64,000 bases of DNA from Lophium mytilinum (lineage: Eukaryota; Ascomycota; Dothideomycetes; Mytilinidiales; Mytilinidiaceae): NCBI GenBank assembly GCA_010093605.1, contig MU004195.1:126708-190707 (forward strand). Direction: 5' to 3'. Of the stretch, positions 31,345-44,403 are shown piece after piece. Numbering within the stretch: position 1 is the stretch's first letter; each line of letters opens with the position of its first letter. The notes below the pieces were generated by a model. The model was not told where the DNA came from. It saw only the letters and a program-made list of their open reading frames with translations, and did not search any database. Both the position numbers and the translations under genes were made by a program.

Positions 31345-34130
31345 ATGCCAGAAGACGCCGGGATTGGAGGCACCTCGTCAGGCGCCGCCTCCAAGAAGCG
31401 AGCAGCAGAGGACTTTCAGCGCGCCTACAAGGCTTGTATCAATTGCCGAACCAGAAAGGCGAAATGTGTTCTCACGACCGACGGCAACAACCTTGTTCCG
31501 CCCTGTCAGAGATGTCGCCGAGAGATGAGAGAATGCGTCTTCAGGGCCGAACGGTCGTGGACCAAGAGGGCAAAGCAGTCCTCGTTGGAGCCAGATCCGA
31601 ATGAGCCACTAGACCACGCTGTTACAAATCTTTCTCTTCCTTCCATCATCCGGAACGGAAGTGCTTTAGACCATAGGTAGGCATTTTGTTTACTTCGCTG
31701 TACTGAGTCACACCTCTACTGTGTAAACCTCTTTGTGGCACCTTGACGCACGTCTCAAGCGCTCGATGATATGTAGTTCCTAGTACTAGGCGTGTCTGCG
31801 ACCCAGATGCTGACTACACTTCAGTGCAGAATCGGGTACTCGGGCAACCTCTGGCGCAGCATCCATACCCCCAATCACGTATGATAACACGTCCCCAATC
31901 CAAGAGCGAGTTCGAAGAGCCTCGTCTCCTGTTGCTCCCGGAAGGCTCGCCGACTCCGTGATGCGCACCGTAGTCTCTAGCTCAAATGACGCATTAAATC
32001 TCCTTTTTGAGGCAGCTCACCATAGGGAAACCCTTGGTCCTCCAAACGACCCTGTTTCGACAGAACCAAGCCCAAACAACCAGCCTTTAACGTACGGGTC
32101 TGGTGATACTCCTCCTGCTATGTCATCTTCGAGGGGAAGGGTTGGCAATCTGTCCAAAGCGTCGCCCGAAACCCTCCACACCTGGAATGCATGTCGCTTC
32201 GTACAAATAGGCTGGTTCTCCGCCCAGGAGGCAGTCACATACGTTGATCTGTTCTTTAAGAATCTCTCCTTCTTGTCTCCCGTGTTGAGCGACTTCTACA
32301 GTGATCATCAGAACCATCATTTGCTCATATCACGGGATCCCTTTTTGTGTTCAACGATTTTGATGATATCTTCGCGGTATAATATTCTGCCAGGGGTAGG
32401 AGGAATGCCACGGAGCTACTTTATTCACGATCGGCTATGGGAACAGTGCCAACGGTTCATTATGATGATTACACTTGGCCAAGAGAAAGCGTCGAGGGCA
32501 AAAACCCGCACGATCGGCTCGATAGAGGCTCTACTTCTCATTGCTGAATGGCACCCGCGAGCTCTACATTTTTCGACGGGTAGCGATGGCTGGGACGCTG
32601 AGGTACGTTGCCCTCGAATGACGTATACAAAATGAGTGTAAAGGCTCACATTCTGCAGCTAATGAGTGCACCCCTTGCTACATCGCATACAGACGATGAT
32701 GTAAACTCCACAGACAACTTCTCGACCAGCCGATGGCTTGAAGATGTGGTAGAACCTGCGAAACGAAGTGACCGGATGTCTTGGATGCTTCTAGGTAACT
32801 CAATGGCGTTCATTATGTCTAAGTGGAAACTATGTATCTAACCCTTTTCTTATGCAGGCTGCGGTCTTGCCCTAGCTCACGAACTAGGCATCTTCGACGA
32901 AGGCGGTAACTTCGACAAAGCTCACGATGCTTCAAACCCAATGCCAGCGGGAACCAAGCTATTTCGATGCATTCGGGCACAGAAGCTACTATATGTATTC
33001 ATTGAGCAACTTTCTTTCCGCCTGGGATGTACGTCAATGATACCTCAGAGCCTTAATCACGTTCTTCTAGCCAAACCCGCGCTTGCCCCAATTTCGCCGT
33101 ATGAGGAGTTGTGGCTGGTTCATATGAGCGCTTGGGTCGAGCTCACGAAAATTTCGAAGTCTGTTTCAGACACGCTTTTCCCATCTGCAGCAGTCACCAG
33201 ACAGACTCTTCGAAGTGGTCGCTACGTTGGGCTTTTGCAGCATTTCCAGTCTCAGCTCAAGCAGTGGCTCAAAAAGCACGGCAACATGAACAGTAAGCTT
33301 TATGAAAGACGTCAACATCCCTAATACTGACTAGCTCATAGTTGCGGACCGAGATCTAAATGACATGATGTGTATGGAATACCAATATGTAAGGATCCAC
33401 ACCAACTCGCTCGGTATGCAGGCAGTCGTCGAAAGAACGCTAGCAGAAGCAGACGCAAATGGGCTACAGGGTGAGACTTTACCGCTAAACATAGAACCAC
33501 TTTCCACGGACTACGACTTTATCTCAGAAGTCGTGGACGGAAGCTGTGACATTCTTTTAAAAGCCATTCGACTCGCAGAAACCGGCGCGCTGCACTACGC
33601 TCCCGTCAGAGTCATTCTCCGAACTGTCACAGCCTCGGTATTTCTCATCAAGAGCCTAAGCTTGGGGGCCCCAAAGACAAGACTGGAGTCATCTCTAGAG
33701 ATACTCGACAACTGTATCAACGCCTTGCGAACAAGTACCATGGAAGACGGACATCTTGCTGCGCGCTATGCTACCTTACTAGATCTGCACGTCACTCGTC
33801 TTCGGAACAATCTTATCATCTCCGCAAGACCTCCCATGTTACCACAGAGACAGGCATCAGTAGACAGTCCCGCCGGTTTAGTGTTTCTAAGCAATCAAAA
33901 TGCTGGAGATTCTGGCATTGCGGCTCTCGCTGAAGATATCACCGGTATGATGTATACAGATGATTGGTTTTCACTAGTACGTATTGGTCGAGACAATGAC
34001 TATTAAAGAGATGCTAATCGGTCTACAGCCATTCAATCCTTCAATGGCGCCGTTCGAAATCGGTAATCCCCAGACAGCTTTCGGAACTGATGAAGGAAAT
34101 CTTGATTTCTTCTGGGACCTGCCAGCTTGA
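31345..34130 (+). CDS. Zn(II)2Cys6 transcription factor, 6 exons
   Basis: Exons 31345-31676, 31825-32602, 32659-32794, 32858-33292, 33342-33976 and 34029-34130 sum to 2418 nt, 805 aa. The DNA-binding zinc cluster is near residues 28-68: ACINCRTRKAKC, then PPCQRCRREMREC. It is followed by the fungal-specific factor domain (middle homology region), with FVQIGWFSAQEAVTYVDLFF, a PGVGGMPRSYFIHDRLWEQC patch and the conserved LSFRLGCTSMIPQSL phrase. The C-terminus has an acidic/hydrophobic possible activation segment (GNLDFFWDLPA). Intron 1 (148 nt) has a TGCTGAC branch point. The gene is convergent with HPPD (194 bp apart), so control of tyrosine catabolism is a reasonable but untested idea. Confidence 0.9.
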
Positions 34131-34324
34131 GACATGAGTCTATGACCGAGGTGTAACTTCATTACGACTCCTCGGGCTGGGTATTCCACATCGAAGCCCG
34201 AATTGTAGGACAGGGACCCAGAAGGTCCTTCAGCAAACAGAAGGTTAAAGAAGTAGATGGAATTTGTGCAACCGCTAAATTACAGCATCGAAGCAAGCTC
34301 GAACATTTTCGACTTCTGTGTCGA

Positions 34325-35654
<1,330 letters not shown>

Positions 35655-36167
35655 GCTTGAGGATTTACAGTAGACTTTATGGCGAAAGAGGGAGCACAGA
35701 AAGAAAGTTGTTCTTATTGTGGTGTGTAGCAGCACAGGATTGGGGAGATATAAGTCAGAGATGCCACCATGATAGATTATATTGCACGAAAGTCAAAGCG
35801 CGGGAACGCGCGGGTCAGCCGACGACATAGCAAATCAGATATTCTCCTCCGCACTCCCATGGACGTTTATGTGGGTGTGACGACTGCGGACTGGATAAGC
35901 CGAGCAAAAGTGAAAGGATTTCCGCTTCGGGCACGCACGTGATGCCAAGACTATGGCAAACCGTGGATAACTCCGCCTTCGATAGCCGCTCCGTCACCAA
36001 ACCCGCCAACAACGAAACGCTAAGCCGTGGCATGGTGAATCAGTCTTCCGCCTTCGTGATGACCGCAGCAAGATGCGCATCCGAGGGAGTGTCTAATAAG
36101 ACTCTTTTTCTCGTCACATATTCACTTCACACTTACTACCTCTAGACACTAATCAGCGGCCTTCACG
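35655..36167. promoter_or_regulatory. Divergent promoter shared by HPPD and the TTC36-like gene
   Basis: 513 bp between head-to-head start codons with no internal gene. The compact arrangement allows joint control of the two genes. No factor site is assigned. Confidence 0.55.
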
Positions 36168-36884
36168 ATGGCAGTCCCAGAAATCGATCTCTCTTCAAAC
36201 GATGCGCATGTCCTCTCCGCCCTCTTCGACCCCGAAGCCTCCTCATCGTCCTCGATCGCGAAGATAGATCCGTCTCTCCCTCCACTACCACACATGTCCC
36301 ACGGAGAGCTTGCATCCCTTCAAACCGCCGAACGCGCCGCAATCCTTCCCATCGCGATCCCAAGTCCCTCAAAGCCCGAGACAGAGCGCACTATCGCAGC
36401 CCTCTCGCAGCTCATAAAAGCCCACCCGCAGTATGCAAGCGCATACACAAATCGCGCGCAGGCGATGCGGCTAGCGGTTGGGGATATCGTATTCACAGCG
36501 AGCGATGATGGGATGGTGGACATCATCTTCGCAGACCTAGGTACCGCGATAGACCTGGCGACACCAAAGTCACCAAAAGCAGCTGTGTCGCCTCAACAGG
36601 CGAAGGTCCTTGCGACAGCGCATTCGCATCGTGCGTACTTATACCTTAAAGCGGCGAAAATGGCTTCAGATTCGCCTTCTATGCAGCTCTCCGGGCCCCA
36701 GCGGATAAAGGGCATGTCACACGAGAGACTAGAAGAGATGGCGAGTCGCGACTTTGAGACTGCGGGGAGATACGGGGACAGAGTCGCGAAGGACATGGCG
36801 GTGCGGACGAATCCGTATGCGAAGATGTGTGGGGCGATTGTGAGGAATGCGTTGAAGGAGGAGGTGGCGGAGGGGAGGCGGTGA
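36168..36884 (+). CDS. TTC36-like tetratricopeptide repeat protein
   Basis: 238 aa, one exon. After a disordered acidic N-terminus (LSALFDPEASSSSSI), a TPR-type helical array starts near residue 78 (TIAALSQLIKAHPQYASAYTNRAQAMRL), continues with DIIFADLGTAIDLA, AKVLATAHSHRAYLYLKAAK and ASRDFETAGRYGD, and ends with the family-typical NPYAKMCGAIVRNAL. The order and the NPYAKMC motif place it with eukaryotic TTC36 (human protein about 190 aa). TTC36 in mammals has been reported to associate with HPPD and keep it stable. Its divergent pairing with HPPD here therefore makes sense functionally (inference). Confidence 0.85.
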   Translation: MAVPEIDLSSNDAHVLSALFDPEASSSSSIAKIDPSLPPLPHMSHGELASLQTAERAAILPIAIPSPSKPETERTIAALSQLIKAHPQYASAYTNRAQAMRLAVGDIVFTASDDGMVDIIFADLGTAIDLATPKSPKAAVSPQQAKVLATAHSHRAYLYLKAAKMASDSPSMQLSGPQRIKGMSHERLEEMASRDFETAGRYGDRVAKDMAVRTNPYAKMCGAIVRNALKEEVAEGRR

Positions 36885-37434
36885 TCGCAGCTCGATGAAT
36901 TGCATTGGTCGATGGCGTTCTTGGGAGTTTGAGGCGCTGGAAGCAGGTGGAGACGCTGCACGGTGCGGCGTAGACGGTACCCTTGTAGTGCGGCACCGTC
37001 GGGAGCGTTTCAAACGGTGAGGCTGACTCGGGACGATCAGTCGACATTTCATAGAGCAGGCGAATCATACTGTATTACTAGTCAAGCGCTCGCTGAGACG
37101 CATACTGTACTTCTTTTAGAGTGATGCCGAGAGGCTTGTACGGTATCGTGACTTCGCGTAGCAAAGACGCGCGCGTAAATGCTACCCTTACTATAAGGTA
37201 ACTCTTCTAGGCAATCCAACATCTACGCCCCCAACCTACATACGCCGCGACACTACCCTCGTTCCTTGGCACTACCTTCGATCCTTGGCACTGAATGGCA
37301 CAGCAGCGCTTCGGACAGATGTTGCAGGTATATCTAACGTGTCCTTCGTCTAGTAAACATATTACTCTAGCATTTCCCTAGTCTTGATTTCCTTGGTCTT
37401 AATTTCCTTAGTCCTCATTCATTCTAGCATAATC
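36885..37434. other. Intergenic, 0.55 kb
   Basis: 3' flank of the TTC36-like gene and promoter of the secreted-protein gene. A T/C-rich imperfect repeat of cttgatttccttggtc type runs through 37378-37415 just before the ATG. Confidence 0.5.
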
Positions 37435-38213
37435 ATGGACTCACTCGTTTTTCGCGCATTTTTCCTTCTACTCGCAGTATACACAATCACCGTTCGATCG
37501 TCACCCATCGCAAAGTCGCAAAATGTCCTCCAAGGTCCGCAGGCCGGCCAAATCATCAACTCCACCCGTCTCGTTCTCAAGCTCGACTGTCCTGAGTGTT
37601 CTGTTGACAAAAGCGCCCCTTCATCACTCGTATGAGCCACCCTACCCCTTCTAGAGTATTGCTCACTAAAACCCCACAGATATATGACTTCAGCATAACC
37701 AACCTCTACCCACCAACCGTCGTCTGGACACCCACACACGTAGCACTCGAAGACTCGAAATCAAACCACCCATTCTTCCCTCCAACATCGAGTAGTCTAG
37801 GAAGAGCCTCGCACCCCCTCCTCACAATCCCCTCTTCTTTCTCCCTCGACGCCTACATCCAAGACCCCACGCCATGGACCGACTACAGCATGCACGCCGG
37901 AATCGTCGACAGCTTTCTGATCCCCAATTCCTCTCCATGGAACATCACCCGCGTCTCATTCGTACTGCGGACGCTTGACAGTGTCCCCATTGCGGTCATC
38001 TATCTCCTCAACTCTCTTCCCGGTGGGGCGACTATGCGTAAGCGGATGGACTTTGTGTGGTGGGAGCTTGTGCCGGCGGGGGAGTACTACGAGGATGCAA
38101 AGGCGGCAGTGCAGAAGCCGAAAGCTAATCGGCCGTTGCCAGCGGGCTTGGCGACGAAGTTGCAGTGGCTGGCGACGGAGCTGTATGAGGGGCAGCTGGC
38201 TTGGGTGGGATGA
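37435..38213 (+). CDS. Secreted hypothetical protein, 2 exons
   Basis: Exons 37435-37629 and 37680-38213 (50-nt intron, gtatga...cacag, phase 0) give 242 aa. The N-terminus is a clear signal peptide (MDSLVFRAFFLLLAVYTITVRSSPIA). Two Cys in KLDCPECSVD, an INST sequon, and a second NIT sequon in SSPWNITRV suggest a glycosylated extracellular protein. No enzyme motif or known effector family is recognised. The C-terminal part (residues about 190-240) is amphipathic and Lys/Ala-rich. The upstream open stretch before the ATG is in frame but has no ATG. Confidence 0.8.
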
Positions 38214-38669
38214 GCAAGCCGACTTGTGGGAAGTAGTTCATGGTGGCGTGCTGAGAACCTCTCAAGTACGTACGAGCGGACGAAAGAAGGAGGTTGCACC
38301 CCCGAATTGGGAACGCATGGAAAATCCATGCGGATAGAGAGCGTAATGGCGCAAGTAGGCCTGCTAGCAAGAACAGCCAAGACACCCATTTGTATGATCT
38401 TTGAGATAATTCCAGTCAATAAAAAAATGATGGCGTGAGAAAATTAGTAAGACTGAAGCCATGTCCTGCCTTATAATCACTAGGATGTCACGGAATATAC
38501 TCCAGGCGCTCAAAAGCTAGTACTTCAACTAGGTATCATCATTTTACGTTGCCAGCACCTCGATAGGTGCGCCATCCCGTCAATGAGGGTATCGAAAATC
38601 CATGTTGCCTCCCTTTAATGCATGCCATGCTCCATATAGCCTCTAAGGACTCCCTATCATCTCGCCCAA
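38214..38669. other. Intergenic between convergent genes
   Basis: 3' flanks of the secreted-protein gene (+) and the APH-type kinase (-); no gene seen. Confidence 0.5.
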
Positions 38670-39836
38670 TCATTCAAAAACTGCCATATTTCTCTCAAGC
38701 TCCCTCCGCCACCCCATAGCCAACCCCAACTTCTCCCCCCTCGGAATCACTTCAACTAGACTTCGCAGGTAGTCTGCCACTGCCTGCATGCTCTCCTGCT
38801 TCTTCGAGGTAAACTCGGCATCACGAAGAAACGTGATACCCCTCGCGGAACACCGCTCGTCGAAGATCTTAACTAATGCCAGCTTCCTCGCCACCGCCTG
38901 GTCGTCGATCGGCGTATGGGCGAGGAACGCCCTGGTAGGATTCCACTTCGTGAACGGCACGACGCCCGAGAATTCCCAGTCGAGAACGGCCGTGATCTTG
39001 TGCGTCGCCCTATCGTACATGACATTGTGGAAATGCAGGTCCTTGTGCGCCAGGCGGAGCTTGACACGGTTCAGCTCCTCGGCGTCTCTTTGAATAGCGT
39101 TAATGAAGCGATTGATTTCTGGAAGAAGCTCGCGCATGCCGCCTAGTGCTTCGTGACGTCTGATGGCGTAGACATACTTCTGGATGTGCGCGGTGATGTA
39201 CTCGACGTAGGTGGAGAACGGGCCCTGGATATTGAGCGACTCGACGCTCTCACGGGGCCATATCCGCGCGATATCTGGAACCTGCCAGAAGCTCTCCTCC
39301 AGCACGGGTCCTGAGACAATCTTGCCGTCGACAATGCGCAGACCGCCGATGTGCTGCCACTCTACAGCATGAAGCTCGGCGAGATAGTCAGCAAAGGCAT
39401 CGAGCACAGTCATTCGCAGGTTTTCGTCAAGATGCGGCCACTCCACGTCTAGAGTGTTGCCAACGGCACGTGTGAGGATTGTGTATTCATGCCGGATCGG
39501 GTTATCTGTAGACGAGTCGTAACGCACAACCTGCGGAATCGGGATCTTGGTGCTGCCCGCAACCCACGACATGACGGCGACCTCATTCTCCGTCTTGATG
39601 CGGGGCAGGTGGGTGCCGGAGATGCGCAGCACGAGGTCATGATGCGGGGAGTCGGGGTAGACGAGCAGCCAGATGGAGTGGTATTCGCCCTCATTCGCCC
39701 ATCGGCGCACGCGTGTTGGCCGCTCGAGTTGCACGGAGTCGATCAGCTGGTGGATCTGGTGCTCGGGGATCTTGGGCAGCTTGTCGTTGATGTGGCCGAG
39801 ATTGTAGAGGTTCCCCAGGCCGGACGAGGTCGGCAT
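38670..39836 (-). CDS. Aminoglycoside phosphotransferase (APH)-family kinase
   Basis: 388 aa, one exon. Protein-kinase-like fold: substrate/ATP-lobe strand HHDLVLRISG (about residues 65-74), a helix with the conserved Glu in TENEVAVMSWV, HEYTILTRAVGNTL as hinge, the catalytic loop LAHKDLHFHNVMYD (HxD...N), and the metal-binding DWEFSGV. Fungal APH-like proteins phosphorylate small molecules or, in some cases, act as orphan kinases; no antibiotic role should be assumed. A C-terminal helix is Lys/Glu-rich. Neighbours give no pathway clue. Confidence 0.88.
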   Translation of the reverse strand: MPTSSGLGNLYNLGHINDKLPKIPEHQIHQLIDSVQLERPTRVRRWANEGEYHSIWLLVYPDSPHHDLVLRISGTHLPRIKTENEVAVMSWVAGSTKIPIPQVVRYDSSTDNPIRHEYTILTRAVGNTLDVEWPHLDENLRMTVLDAFADYLAELHAVEWQHIGGLRIVDGKIVSGPVLEESFWQVPDIARIWPRESVESLNIQGPFSTYVEYITAHIQKYVYAIRRHEALGGMRELLPEINRFINAIQRDAEELNRVKLRLAHKDLHFHNVMYDRATHKITAVLDWEFSGVVPFTKWNPTRAFLAHTPIDDQAVARKLALVKIFDERCSARGITFLRDAEFTSKKQESMQAVADYLRSLVEVIPRGEKLGLAMGWRRELERNMAVFE

Positions 39837-40206
39837 GGTCGGATGCGACGTGTCAGTCTAGATATTTATGTCCTTTTTTTAAGGGTCTCTGCATGGTGCA
39901 GACGTTGCGCAACCCGGCGCTAGTCCGGCTGTGGACTGAGCGCTTGGAATACACTAGGAATACTTGCCGATCGGCCAATTCACCTATCAATGCCGCTAAA
40001 ATGCCACCATTGTCTGATATTGCCTGTATCATGCATCTGCATGTAATAGTTTGCAAGGCACAGTTTTGGGTTGCGAAAGACTTCTGATAGAATATTCTAC
40101 ATGTTCATACACTCGACTCAAAAATGATATAAGAAGGTGGAAAATAAACAAGTAAAACAGCACCTCAAAACCGGACTCCAGATCAACCGAACTCCTATCA
40201 AGGGAA
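39837..40206. other. Intergenic, 0.37 kb
   Basis: Between tandem minus-strand genes; no coding signal. Confidence 0.5.
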
Positions 40207-42790
40207 TCATGCTGGTCTGATCCCCTGGAAAGTACTCCCCAAGTCCAAGCTTTCAACGTTCGAAGTCCATCGCCGGAACGGAGGAATAACCACCTTCCAA
40301 CCGTGCTGCTTAGCCTCGTTGAGAATAGCTGCCATTGCTCCTTCAACCTCAGTGTCGTCCTTCGCACATATGACGAACGTTGTCATGTAGAACATGACAA
40401 ACGGGTACTGCGAGTTCATATAATGATCGAGGCAGTACTGCCATGCCCGTTCAGACCATGGCCTATCAAACGGCATGACATTCCACTGGTAGATGTAGCC
40501 TTCCCAAGTCGCGAAGTTCAGCCCGCCCTTACCGAGCCGGCCCACAGCAGGCATCGGCCATGCGCAGTAGCTCGTCTGGATGGAGCCTTTGGCCATGACT
40601 GCATGGGGATTCTTCTCTTTGAATGAGTTTGCGAAGTCCAGAAGGCAGTTGGGTGGCGGCAGGACTTGGAGCGCTGATGTAAGCTGCATCAAATCCGAAT
40701 CCGCTTCAAACTCGTAGGGAAAGTATAGGTCAGGGGCACCGTCTGCACCTTGGAGGACCACAGGACGTGTCTGAGGAGCCTCGTACTCCTGGACGAGACT
40801 AATGAGCCCATTGCGTTCCATTTCATCGACGACGGTCATGATGAAGCGATTCTCGTCCCGAAAGCCACAGTCTCCAGTCTCTGGGCAACTGGGTGATAGT
40901 TTTAGGTCTGGATTCCAGCATCTAACCCTACTGCCCTCGTACTTGACATATTCAGGGGGCGGATACCTGATGTCGGGCGTGTCTTGTACCGTTACCTGGT
41001 CCAGGAAGATCTGCTGAACCGCAGGAGGAATCACGTCTCGAATGACTTGCTTCACTACCTCCCTAGGGGATGGATCGCCAGTGAGCATGAGCAAGGCATC
41101 CTGTACAATATCGAAAAGTGAGAAAGGAAGACCAGGTGTCTTATCGACGATGACTATTTGCCAAGAATCCACAACGATAGGGTCGTACATCGACGACGTT
41201 TTCCTCAGACGAAGGTCGTTTTTGATGTCTTCCAAGTTGACTTCAGTAGTCCACTCTGCAGCCTTGATCATCTCCTTGGTTCTGGCGGAGCGCTTTCGCT
41301 TAATGAATAAATCATCATCAGAAGGATATATTGCGGCATCGGCATCGACTCCCTGGTAGGCGACTAGAACTAGACGTTCAGTACGTTTGCGCAATTCATC
41401 TAGAAGCCCCTCGGCTAACGGATCTCCGATAGCCATTTGGGCCGTAATATAGTTTCGACTTTCCACCTCGACGAATGAATCGTCAATCTGTTCGGCGGAT
41501 GATGCCAGGAGGCCTTTGCTTGAAGGAATGAAGCCGAAATATACACCGGTTGTGCAGTCGAGTAGCGGACTGTCGGGATCGTACCAGGCTTCACAATAGA
41601 GCCCAATCATCGACAGCTTACAGATCGTTGCATAGTCATCGAAGTTCTGACAAATGCCCCCAAACGTCCAGGGAGTGAGTACTTGCGGCAGCCAACGATA
41701 TAGCATGTCCCAGCAGGGCTTGATCATTCGGAGTCCTTCGGTGCTACACGGGATAATGCCGCCCAAGATCCGAATGGTTCTCACTTCCCTAGCTGCAAGC
41801 GTCTGCGCACATGTTGCAACTCTGAGGTACTGGAGGGCATGCGGACGCCATGCCTTTTCGAAGAAATCGATATAAGTTTCAACCTCGCTAGCATGTCGCC
41901 CTTTCAGAAACTCGTCGATAGTCGCAGCCTGTGTTGCATGTTGGAGAACATCAGGCTCGCTCTCGTGCAGGACCAAAACCCTAAACCAGGCGCGTAGGAT
42001 GTCGGTCCCACCATCGATAATTCTAGCTTTAGGGGGATCCGGATTGGCAGAGAAGGCTATGCCTTTCGAGTCGTCAAGGTCGGGTACGATGCTGTAAAGA
42101 CGCCGGATAGCATCAGCGCAAAGGTTAGCATAGAAATGCTTGAAGATGAGGATTGTTCCATCATCAGGAATGTGCTGAAGCTCGGCGATGGGGACTCGAG
42201 GATCCAAAGGGGATTGATGGACAGTGATGGGTACGTCAAGACCGCTGCATGGAGAGATCGAATTGACCATGGGCCTGTGCACAGAGAGTGTTGAAACTGG
42301 AGTACGTGCATCAATAAAACTGCCGTTGGTGAAAGAAGCGCGGAAGCTTACCCATCTTGCGGTCAGCCATACCCCGAACGTCCTGTTCCAGTTCCATAAT
42401 CCATTGGATATGGTCGGCGGTGTCTCTTCCTCGTTTGTAGAATCGTTGGCTGATTTGTTTTCGGAGCTCAAGGGCCTGGCACAGCTTGTACACTTTTATC
42501 TTGGCTATATCTGGAGTGAGTAGACTTTGGACGAAGACGGCCTCCTGTTGGGCTTGTTTCCACGTGGCATTCAGCGACTTCATCTCGTTGAAATGTCGTA
42601 TACACCAGGCCTGGCCTTCGGCCTCGAGTACGGTGCTGCATGGCTGTCCGTCGATCTCAACTGCATCGCACTTGGTTCCTATTAGCTGTGGAGAGGTCGG
42701 TGGCTCAGACGAGTAAAGTAGACTCCGGAACCTCGTTTTGTTGTTCGGAGAGAAGCACTGGGATGCCTGGATGCGGAGCTGTGGACTCAT
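40207..42790 (-). CDS. Hypothetical 842-aa protein with N-terminal Cys/His motif, 2 exons
   Basis: Exons 42352-42790 and 40207-42296 (55-nt intron, gtaagc...ctccag, phase 1) give 842 aa. The ATG at 42790 (MSPQLRIQASQCFSPNNK) is the first in frame after non-ATG codons. Residues about 35-65 contain C-x8-C...C-x2-H (TKCDAVEIDGQPC, then WCIRHFNEMK), which looks like a small zinc-binding or treble-clef-like unit. A helical region with QISQRFYKRGRDTADH follows. The rest is a long mixed alpha/beta region with no recognised motif; a phrase FATWEGYIYQWNVMPF and an acidic loop are notable. It resembles lineage-specific fungal hypotheticals. Function unknown. Confidence 0.8.
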
Positions 42791-44403
42791 GGCGAGAGGA
42801 AGAAGTGACCCTTCGGTTTGTGCTGTGAGTTTGGATTTAGAAAACCATGGAGTCTTCAGGGAAGGGAGTAGATATACTGATGATAAAGACAAGATAACTT
42901 AAGCGGGATGTCTATTTCTGGAATACCCAGCATTTTAGAAGTCTGCGATGCTGCAGTTTGAGGTAATGTCTAGCCTCCGTGTCTCTTTTAGCGATGGCAC
43001 AATTTGAGGGCATGTCGACACTCCATGCCCCTACTAGCAGCAGTTGTCCTTTCGATCGTCATCTATTCCGGGGGTTTCCAAAATAATTCTAGTTGTCGAA
43101 GACGCAAGCCGATATCTAGCTGGCGTTTAGTGTAGTGGTTAGCAACCGAGCTCCAGATCAAGGTCTATTTCGAGACGGTCAGAAGAAGAGGGCGAGGTTT
43201 CCACGTCGAAGATCTAGTGGGTAGAGATTGGCGGTTCGGGCCTCTGGACATGCAGCATTGCGGCAAAGTTGAAATGCGAGAATGCGGCACAGTTCAAGAA
43301 CGTTTACCCCTCACGATAAGGTCATTATGTAGCTTGATACCGTCATCCCTGCTCGGATCGTCCGCGACCGTGCGCCATGGGGGTTTTCGTAGCGCAATTC
43401 ACCCTTGTGGTGCACCGTCAGGGAGATTAAAAAACTGTTCCTCAATCACATGGTGGCAGGACCCACCAAGAAGGTTGTCCGGGAAAGGCACCCAGCGAAG
43501 AAAAAGTGAGCATCATTGGGAAAGTTTCGCCAGGTGCCGTTCTTTTTCGTGTGATGTATTCTGGGGCTCATGGAGGAGCACTCTGCGCTCATCGCACAGG
43601 CGCCACAAGAAGAGAAGGTGTTGTGGACATGTAATGCGGGCCGTACCCGAAGAAAGCGCCAGCTGCGAGATAAGTCGATGCACCGTTCATGGAGGCCAAC
43701 TCCCAAGATGATTGGTGTGGAGTTGCCGGTTATGTGCGTCTGCGGCGAGGCGGCGGTTATGCAGGTGGCGCGAATGCGGCCAGGGTATTCCAAGGTTGGA
43801 CTGGTCGAGGTGCATGCGGCGAGGCCTCGCGTGCTTCTCGAGGTACCGAAGCATCTCGAGATGCTGTCCGAAAATCTCCACAGCTGTCAATGTTCGCGCT
43901 GTGAGATAAGGCAAGTTGGGCATCGGAGAGAACCGTGTGAATGGGCAACGGACTAGACTTCGGCAAACTTAGCTTGCCATGTATGTATGTACATATTTCT
44001 TCTTTGAAAGTTCTAGATACTTTGCGGCTCAGCAAACATATTACTTGAAGAGCTTTGGTTTGGGAATATGATTCACTTCACCTGGAATATTCTCTTGCTC
44101 TAAGATGGTTTCTATTCTTACCTGCAAGCGCAGCGAACTGATGATGCCAAGTAACGAGGCAGCCGCGCATCTGATGCATGAAAACACCACCAACACTCCG
44201 AATTGCAGGGATACACACGACGTCCAATGAACCGTGTGTACTAGTGCATGTCTAGCCTGTATACCTCCGTGGTGCAGACAGGACAGAGACCTACCCCCAT
44301 GAAGACGCTGATTCATATGCCGGGCTTGCGAGTATTCAGAAAGAGCAAGAATAGTTCCATAATGAAACATCGGCATTGCTCTGGCCGAAACTGCCCATCT
44401 TCC
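42791..44403. other. Intergenic, 1.6 kb
   Basis: No supported gene. Competing open frames overlap at 43217-43956 on both strands (up to 164 codons) without intron or domain support. A tRNA-like snippet near 43130-43185 (A-box-like TAGTGTAGTGG and a CTCCAGA loop) does not fold into a tRNA. Confidence 0.4.

Noticed and set aside
33030-33071. Possible 42-nt in-frame intron (gtacgt...ttctag) in the Zn2Cys6 regulator
   Set aside because: The retained sequence encodes the conserved LGCTSMIPQSL phrase of the family, so it is treated as exon.
42297-42471. 5' extension of the long 754-codon frame as the start of the 842-aa protein
   Set aside because: It is intron plus exon-1 antisense-frame reading; the spliced model with an exon at 42352-42790 restores the frame.
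43121-43185. tRNA-Trp-like snippet (A-box-like TAGTGTAGTGG, loop CTCCAGA)
   Set aside because: The anticodon stem and T arm do not pair, and no acceptor stem or B box fits.
43217-43956. Overlapping frames of 164 and 128 codons on the plus strand and 115 on the minus strand
   Set aside because: Mutually exclusive, no recognisable motif and no splice support. The 43570-43956 frame does start with ATG and has some Cys-rich character, so it stays a weak possibility.
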